A stretch of DNA of 10,037 nt from Synechococcus sp. CPC35. Its GTDB lineage: Bacteria > Cyanobacteriota > Cyanobacteriia > PCC-6307 > Cyanobiaceae. This document shows positions 6,458 through 10,037 of the stretch, piece after piece. Both the position numbers and the translations under genes were made by a program. The notes under the pieces are model-generated. The model was not told the DNA's origin and did no database searches. It saw nothing but the letters and a program-made list of their open reading frames with translations. The stretch spans positions 1 to 10,037 of the forward strand of contig NYUU01000122.1 in assembly GCA_002684175.1 (NCBI GenBank), read 5' to 3'. Within the stretch, counting starts at the first letter, position 1. Each line of letters starts with the position of its first letter.

Positions 6458-7662
6458 GGGTGAGACCTCTGCTGAACCGGCTCGGTCGTTACGGATTGGT
6501 GGGCGTGGTGGCGGCAGCTGTTCATCTCGCGGTGCTGCTCGGCCTCAGTGCTGCACTGCCGATCTGGATCGCCAATCCGCTCGCCTTCCTGGCGGCATCC
6601 CTGGCTGGTTATGTCGGCCACGCGATGGTCACCTTCCGGGAGGAAACCGGCGGGAAGCGTTTCGCCCGCCGCTGGCTTGTGCTCCAGTACGCCGTGAACC
6701 TGGCCGTCTGCGCAATACTGCCGCTGCTGCTGGGGGCCTGGGCTGCGCCGCTGCTGCGAACCGTCGTGCTGGTGTTCACACCCACGGTTCTCAATGCCCT
6801 GATCTGGAGTCGGGCGGCACGCTTCAGTGCCCGCCAGCGACGGGTGATGGCCTCGCCACGCATCCACGCCGATGATCTCGGACTGGCTGAGGGTGTGGAT
6901 GAGGCGATTCTGGCGCTGGCCCAGGACGGGCTTCTCGACGGCGCCAGCCTGCTGGTGGAGGGACCGACGGCAACGGCAGCGGCAGCCCGCTGGCAAACCC
7001 TGCCGAAACCGCTGACGCTCTGCCTGCATCTCTGCCTGACCGAAGGTCCGGAATCCGAGAATTGCCCGGATCTCCCGGCCAGCTTCGGCCAGCTGCTGCT
7101 GGCTTCTGTGCTGCCATCACGACGGCGACGCCTGAAACCGCAGATTGCCCGCAGGATCGAGGCTCAGATCAACCGTTACCGCGCCCTCACCGGCCTGCGG
7201 CAGATCAATGTGGACGGCCATCAGCACATCCACCTGGTGCCGATTGTTCTGGACTGTCTGCTGCTGCAAGCGGATATCCACTGGATCCGCACCACCGCGG
7301 AACCTCTGCCCACCGGTTTGCCGCTGAAATCCTGGGTGTCCGCGGTGCGGGACGGAGGGCTGCTCAAGTGGCTGGTGCTGAGGGTGCTCACGGCCCTGGC
7401 CTGCCCACGGCTGAAGAAACGGAGCATTCACACCAACGCCCGCTTCGCCGGCGTTCTGTTCACTGGGCGCATGAGCGGTGCGGAGCTGGAGGCCGCGGAA
7501 AGCTGCCTCAACGGCGGGGATCTGCTTCTTGCTCATCCGGCGGCTGAGGGGAGCAGCCATGATCTGGCCCGCCATGGATTTGCGTTGTCTGAAACGTTTT
7601 TCCGCTCGCCATGGCGTCAGCGCGAATGGCAGGCGCTCAGGGCTCGTGCACCGCGCGGATGA
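6454..7662 (+). CDS. GtrA-type membrane domain fused to YdjC/ChbG/HpnK-family carbohydrate deacetylase
   Basis: Two families are joined in one 402-aa frame. Residues 1-122 form a GtrA domain: GRYGLVGVVAAAVHL, then ANPLAFLAASLAGYVGHAMVTFRE, with four membrane helices near 12-34, 37-57, 72-92 and 97-120. GtrA proteins are thought to flip undecaprenyl-phosphate sugars. The linker after helix 4 carries six Arg in WSRAARFSARQRR, which predicts a cytoplasmic C-terminus. Residues 137-402 are YdjC-like: HADDLGLAEGVDEAIL (Asp140/Asp141), LHLCLTEG (His192), NVDGHQHIHLVPI (Asp254, His256, His258, His260), FAGVLFTGRMS, and LLAHPA (His361). The metal and active-site pattern looks complete, so an N-deacetylase acting on an acetylated amino sugar is likely. 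The start is fixed by the ATGA overlap with mtnN. The 3' end overlaps the convergent GT2 gene by 26 bp. Inferred role: deacetylation and flipping of a lipid-linked N-acetylhexosamine. Confidence 0.9.
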   Translation: MRVRPLLNRLGRYGLVGVVAAAVHLAVLLGLSAALPIWIANPLAFLAASLAGYVGHAMVTFREETGGKRFARRWLVLQYAVNLAVCAILPLLLGAWAAPLLRTVVLVFTPTVLNALIWSRAARFSARQRRVMASPRIHADDLGLAEGVDEAILALAQDGLLDGASLLVEGPTATAAAARWQTLPKPLTLCLHLCLTEGPESENCPDLPASFGQLLLASVLPSRRRRLKPQIARRIEAQINRYRALTGLRQINVDGHQHIHLVPIVLDCLLLQADIHWIRTTAEPLPTGLPLKSWVSAVRDGGLLKWLVLRVLTALACPRLKKRSIHTNARFAGVLFTGRMSGAELEAAESCLNGGDLLLAHPAAEGSSHDLARHGFALSETFFRSPWRQREWQALRARAPRG

Positions 7663-8581
7663 AGTAGTGGGGCCGCCGCTTCACATCGATGTAGATCCGG
7701 CCGATGTATTCCCCGAGCACGCCGATGCCGATCAGCTGGATCCCACCCAGGAAGAGGATGGCCACGATCAGCGATGCGTATCCAGCCAGATCAACCCCGA
7801 AGAACAGGGTGCGCATCACGATCAGTGCCGCATAAAGGAAGCTGAGCAGTGAGATCAGCACACCGATCACACCCCACACCTTGAGCGGCTTCACGGTGAA
7901 GGAAAAGATGCCGTCAAGGGCGTAACGCCAGAGCTTGTAGGAGCTCCAGGATGTTGTCCCTCCCGTGCGTGCCACCCGGCTGTAGGGAATTTCGACACTG
8001 CTGTAACCGGTCCAGGGCATCAGCCCCTTGGAGAAACGCGTGGCCTCACGCATCTGGGTGACCGCCTCCACCGCCGGTGCGCTGAGCAGGCGGAAATCAC
8101 CGGCACCCTCCTGGAGCTGAATCGAGTCCACCAACCGGTTGAACACCCGATAAAACCAGGAGGCAGTGGCCACTTTCATTCGTCCCTCAGCGTCGCGGTC
8201 ATCGCGCACGGCGGTCACCACCTCGGCGCCTTCTCGCCAGGCTTCAACCATCGCCGGAATCCGCTCCGGTGGGTGCTGCAGATCCGAATCGATCAGCACT
8301 GCGGCGGCACAGCGCCCATTGGCGTAGTCCAGGCCCGCCAGCATTGCCGCCTCCTTGCCGAAATTGCGGGTGAGCTCCAGCAGCGTCAGATCGGATGCTG
8401 GGTGGTTCCGCTGCCATTCACGGATCACGGCGACCGTGGCGTCGGAGGAGCCGTCATCAATCAGCAGCAAGCGATTCACCTCCGGCAGCACCAGCACCTG
8501 CTCGATGAAGCGGGTGATCACTGTGTCCTCGTTGAAACAGGCCGCCACCACCCAGAGCTGCTCGCTGGCCATCCACACCAC
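7637..8581 (-). CDS. Polyprenyl-phosphate glycosyltransferase, GT2 (DPM1/ArnC/GtrB-like)
   Basis: This enzyme moves a sugar from a nucleotide donor to undecaprenyl phosphate on the cytoplasmic face of the inner membrane. Seen in 314 aa: a GT-A fold with CFNE (15-18), IDDGSSDAT (41-49), LTRNFGKEAAMLAGLDYA (70-87), the DxD-type IDSDLQHPPE (97-106) and EGAGDFRLL (158-166). SFTVKPLK leads into two membrane helices near 233-257 and 268-292. The terminal signature LGEYIGRIYIDVKRRP (289-304) is typical of the GtrB/ArnC/DPM1 group. The start is GTG 8581, because AAGGA lies 6 nt upstream; the ATG at 8572 would leave 15 nt. The gene converges with, and overlaps, the GtrA-deacetylase gene. GtrB enzymes work with GtrA flippases, so this pair may form one pathway. 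The sugar is unknown. Confidence 0.93.
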   Translation of the reverse strand: MVWMASEQLWVVAACFNEDTVITRFIEQVLVLPEVNRLLLIDDGSSDATVAVIREWQRNHPASDLTLLELTRNFGKEAAMLAGLDYANGRCAAAVLIDSDLQHPPERIPAMVEAWREGAEVVTAVRDDRDAEGRMKVATASWFYRVFNRLVDSIQLQEGAGDFRLLSAPAVEAVTQMREATRFSKGLMPWTGYSSVEIPYSRVARTGGTTSWSSYKLWRYALDGIFSFTVKPLKVWGVIGVLISLLSFLYAALIVMRTLFFGVDLAGYASLIVAILFLGGIQLIGIGVLGEYIGRIYIDVKRRPHYFIRAVHEP

Positions 8582-8587
8582 GTTCGA

Positions 8588-8592
8588 TCCTT
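8588..8592 (-). promoter_or_regulatory. Ribosome binding site deciding the GT2 start
   Basis: On the minus strand AAGGA occurs 6 nt before GTG at 8581. A second GTG at 8578 would be 9 nt away, and the first ATG (8572) 15 nt away. The spacing supports one of the GTG starts. Confidence 0.6.
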
Positions 8593-8645
8593 GGAACCGT
8601 AGAGCTCTCGGCTCAGGCTTCAGGAAGCAAGCCGTTCAACCCTGA

Positions 8646-8659
8646 TGGCTGAACAGCCA
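8646..8659. repeat. 14-bp palindrome TGGCTG-AA-CAGCCA upstream of the GT2 gene
   Basis: Perfect 6-bp arms flank a 2-nt centre, about 65 bp upstream of the GT2 start. A 2-nt loop is too tight for an RNA hairpin and there is no T run, so a protein-binding operator is likelier than a terminator. Chance occurrence is not excluded. Confidence 0.35.
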
Positions 8660-8660
8660 A

Positions 8661-8682
8661 TACTTAATTCAATGGAATAGAT
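8661..8682 (-). promoter_or_regulatory. AT-rich promoter-like stretch for the GT2 gene
   Basis: The 147-nt gap from 8582 to 8728 holds no gene. Its most AT-rich part reads CTATTCCATTGAATTAAGTA on the minus strand. TTGAAT could serve as a -35, or TAAGTA as a -10, but no pair with standard spacing is convincing. It lies just upstream of the 14-bp palindrome, an arrangement that would suit a regulated promoter. Confidence 0.25.
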
Positions 8683-8691
8683 CTGAATGAG

Positions 8692-8705
8692 TCCTGAGAC
8701 CAGGA
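8692..8705 (-). terminator. Weak hairpin downstream of the repeat-protein gene
   Basis: TCCTG and CAGGA form a 5-bp stem around a 4-nt loop, 24 nt past the stop codon at 8729. No T tract follows on the minus strand, so it does not meet the usual criteria for an intrinsic terminator. It is the best candidate in this gap. Confidence 0.22.
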
Positions 8706-8728
8706 ATGCAGCAGAGCTCAGCTGACGG

Positions 8729-10030
8729 TCAGAGCTGAATCGTCACGGTTTCAGGGCCGTAAAGAGGTTCGTTCATCAACTGTGGTGACACTCGCGCACC
8801 CATGAAATTGATTTGACTGGTGACATTGGCGGATGTTGCTACGTCAAACTGCGATGGTTTTTCAGGGTTATAAGTGAACGGAATCGGGTTGGCGATGGTG
8901 ATATCCAAGGTCGCTAGATCCATCCCGCCGACGTAGGGAACATCATCGGGAATTCTTGGTCCAGCGATAAACTTGACCTTGGGGGTCACTGTCAATGAAA
9001 CACGGGTACTTGGCGCCAGATTGTCGGCGGTGAAAGGGCCCAGATCTGGTGTCAATGAAGGTGGCTTGGAACGATCGGCAAAATTAACCCTCGTACCAGA
9101 CATTGTGAATCCCACAGCGGGTGACGTGTGAAGCGTGGCCCCAAGGAAACCGACATCCTCGCCAAGCGACACTCCCGCCGTGAAGGAAACATCCAGCTCC
9201 GTAGCCACCGTGGCCTGACCAATCACAGGAGCCGCTGTTGTGCGAGATGGCCCCTGAATTGTTTTGCTGTAGCCCACACCTGCGCGACCAAGATCCAAAC
9301 GCGTATCACCAACCAGATCAAATCCCGGCTCCACCGAGAAACTGATCGTGGAATGATCAAAGGCTGCAGCCGCATAGCCCTCACTCAGACGCACCTTGCC
9401 CGCCATCGAAGGCTGAATGCCAAGACGAGAAGAGAACGGACCTTTGTTGTAATTCAGTGACAACTCATCCCAGGTCAGGTCAAAGGACAGTTCAACAGCG
9501 CCGGTTAATAAATCCTCCACCCATTCATAGGCATAAACCGCATAATCAGCAAGATTTTCTGCTGTTGAGACAAGCGTTTCATAGGTTTGATCCGCCATAT
9601 CAGTGATGGTGTCTTCCACAACTTCAGCGGTCTCCTTGGCCGTTTCTTCAATCACCTCAACAGTTTCATTAGCCGTGTCCTGAAGAACCTCACCGGTTTC
9701 ATTGGCTGTGTCGGCAATCGCATCCCCCAAATCGCCTAAACCTCCGGTGATATCTCCCAAACCACCACTACCAAACAAAGCCAAAGGACGCCCTGCAGAC
9801 CTCGGCGCATCAGCGCCACCAGCCCTGACTCGTCGCTGCTTTCGAGCCGAATCAGCTTCCGAGAGCTCCTCCAGCGCTTCTGGCAGATATTTTTGAAACT
9901 TGAGATGATTATGCAGGGTCGATGATCCATAGGCCCCACTGATTTCACGGGCATGGTCATGCATGAAATCCTTGGATAGCACATGACCATTGATGATCAG
10001 ATCTTCACCTTTGTGCCTGATCCGATCCAT
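8729..10030 (-). CDS. Unrecognised protein with 11-residue helical repeats and a beta-rich C-terminal half (possibly partial)
   Basis: I do not recognise this protein. Seen from ATG 10030 (433 aa): residues 1-85 are polar and charged (KGEDLIINGHVLSKDF near 7-22). A Gly-rich stretch, GSGGLGDITGGLGDLGD, lies at 87-103. About six 11-residue units run from 97 to 162 with consensus T-A-N-E-T-x-E-V-x-x-D/E, predicting a long acidic amphipathic helix. Residues 178-433 are rich in alternating hydrophobic, Gly, Ser and Thr residues (VSFTAGVSLG, VGFTMSG, VSLTVTPKVKF), suggesting a beta sandwich or barrel. There is no cysteine and no N-terminal signal peptide. The frame stays open past the ATG to the edge (two more codons), so the true start may lie outside and this may be the C-terminal part of a larger protein. 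Base composition is lower in GC than in neighbouring genes. A secreted, surface or phage-related structural role is possible but unproven. Confidence 0.75.
   Translation of the reverse strand: MDRIRHKGEDLIINGHVLSKDFMHDHAREISGAYGSSTLHNHLKFQKYLPEALEELSEADSARKQRRVRAGGADAPRSAGRPLALFGSGGLGDITGGLGDLGDAIADTANETGEVLQDTANETVEVIEETAKETAEVVEDTITDMADQTYETLVSTAENLADYAVYAYEWVEDLLTGAVELSFDLTWDELSLNYNKGPFSSRLGIQPSMAGKVRLSEGYAAAAFDHSTISFSVEPGFDLVGDTRLDLGRAGVGYSKTIQGPSRTTAAPVIGQATVATELDVSFTAGVSLGEDVGFLGATLHTSPAVGFTMSGTRVNFADRSKPPSLTPDLGPFTADNLAPSTRVSLTVTPKVKFIAGPRIPDDVPYVGGMDLATLDITIANPIPFTYNPEKPSQFDVATSANVTSQINFMGARVSPQLMNEPLYGPETVTIQL
9545..9742 (-). repeat. About six 33-bp in-frame tandem repeats encoding 11-residue units
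   Basis: Residues 97-162 of the overlapping gene split into six successive 11-mers: GLGDLGDAIAD, TANETGEVLQD, TANETVEVIEE, TAKETAEVVED, TITDMADQTYE and TLVSTAENLAD. Units two to four are clearly related in DNA as well (for example ACAGCCAATGAAACC, ACGGCTAATGAAACT and ACGGCCAAGGAGACC), so they arose by tandem duplication. The outer units are more diverged. The 11-residue period is that of LEA-type and apolipoprotein-type amphipathic helices. Confidence 0.75.
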
Positions 10031-10037
10031 CTCATAC

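Noticed and set aside
6454..7662. Naming the fusion naxD, hpnK or chbG
   Set aside because: Only family membership is visible; the substrate is not, and the added GtrA domain makes transfer of a single-domain gene name unsafe.
8646..8659. Intrinsic terminator
   Set aside because: The loop would be only 2 nt and no T run follows on either strand.
9545..9742. CRISPR array
   Set aside because: The 33-bp units are directly adjacent with no unique spacers, are imperfect, and keep one reading frame, so they are coding repeats.

Overview
The window looks like chromosomal DNA of a GC-rich marine picocyanobacterium (Synechococcus type). The main support is a cyanobacterial ferredoxin-type heme oxygenase (biliverdin and phycobilin synthesis). 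Dense packing and generally high GC, except at the right end, fit this. The genus is inferred; no marker gene settles it.

Left block, minus strand, about 1-5681. In transcription order it holds an unrecognised 164-aa protein, heme oxygenase ho1, a GT4-type glycosyltransferase, a full-length ABC exporter and a second GT4-like glycosyltransferase that runs off the left edge. The last three are closely spaced (68 nt, then 6 nt) and look like a unit that builds and exports a surface glycan or glycolipid. ho1 ends only 13 nt before the first glycosyltransferase.

Middle block, plus strand, 5708-7662. The MTA/SAH nucleosidase mtnN is divergent from the 164-aa gene, with a gap of only 26 bp. It overlaps by ATGA with a 402-aa two-domain protein. 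That protein is a GtrA-type four-helix membrane domain fused to a YdjC/ChbG/HpnK-type carbohydrate deacetylase domain.

Right block, minus strand, 7637-10037. A polyprenyl-phosphate glycosyltransferase (GT2, DPM1/ArnC/GtrB-like, two C-terminal membrane helices) converges on the fusion gene, and their 3' ends overlap by 26 bp. Upstream of it lies a lower-GC gene for a protein I do not recognise. It combines a helical stretch of about six 11-residue repeats with a long beta-rich C-terminal half, and its frame stays open to the right edge.

The most interesting idea is that the GT2 enzyme and the GtrA-deacetylase fusion form a compact lipid-linked amino-sugar module. GT2 would load an N-acetylhexosamine onto undecaprenyl phosphate, the YdjC-type domain would deacetylate it on the cytoplasmic face, and the GtrA domain would flip it outward. 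Each step has a precedent in other bacteria (FlmF2/NaxD in Francisella; ArnC/ArnD/ArnEF; GtrA/GtrB), but the fusion and its role here are inferred from sequence.
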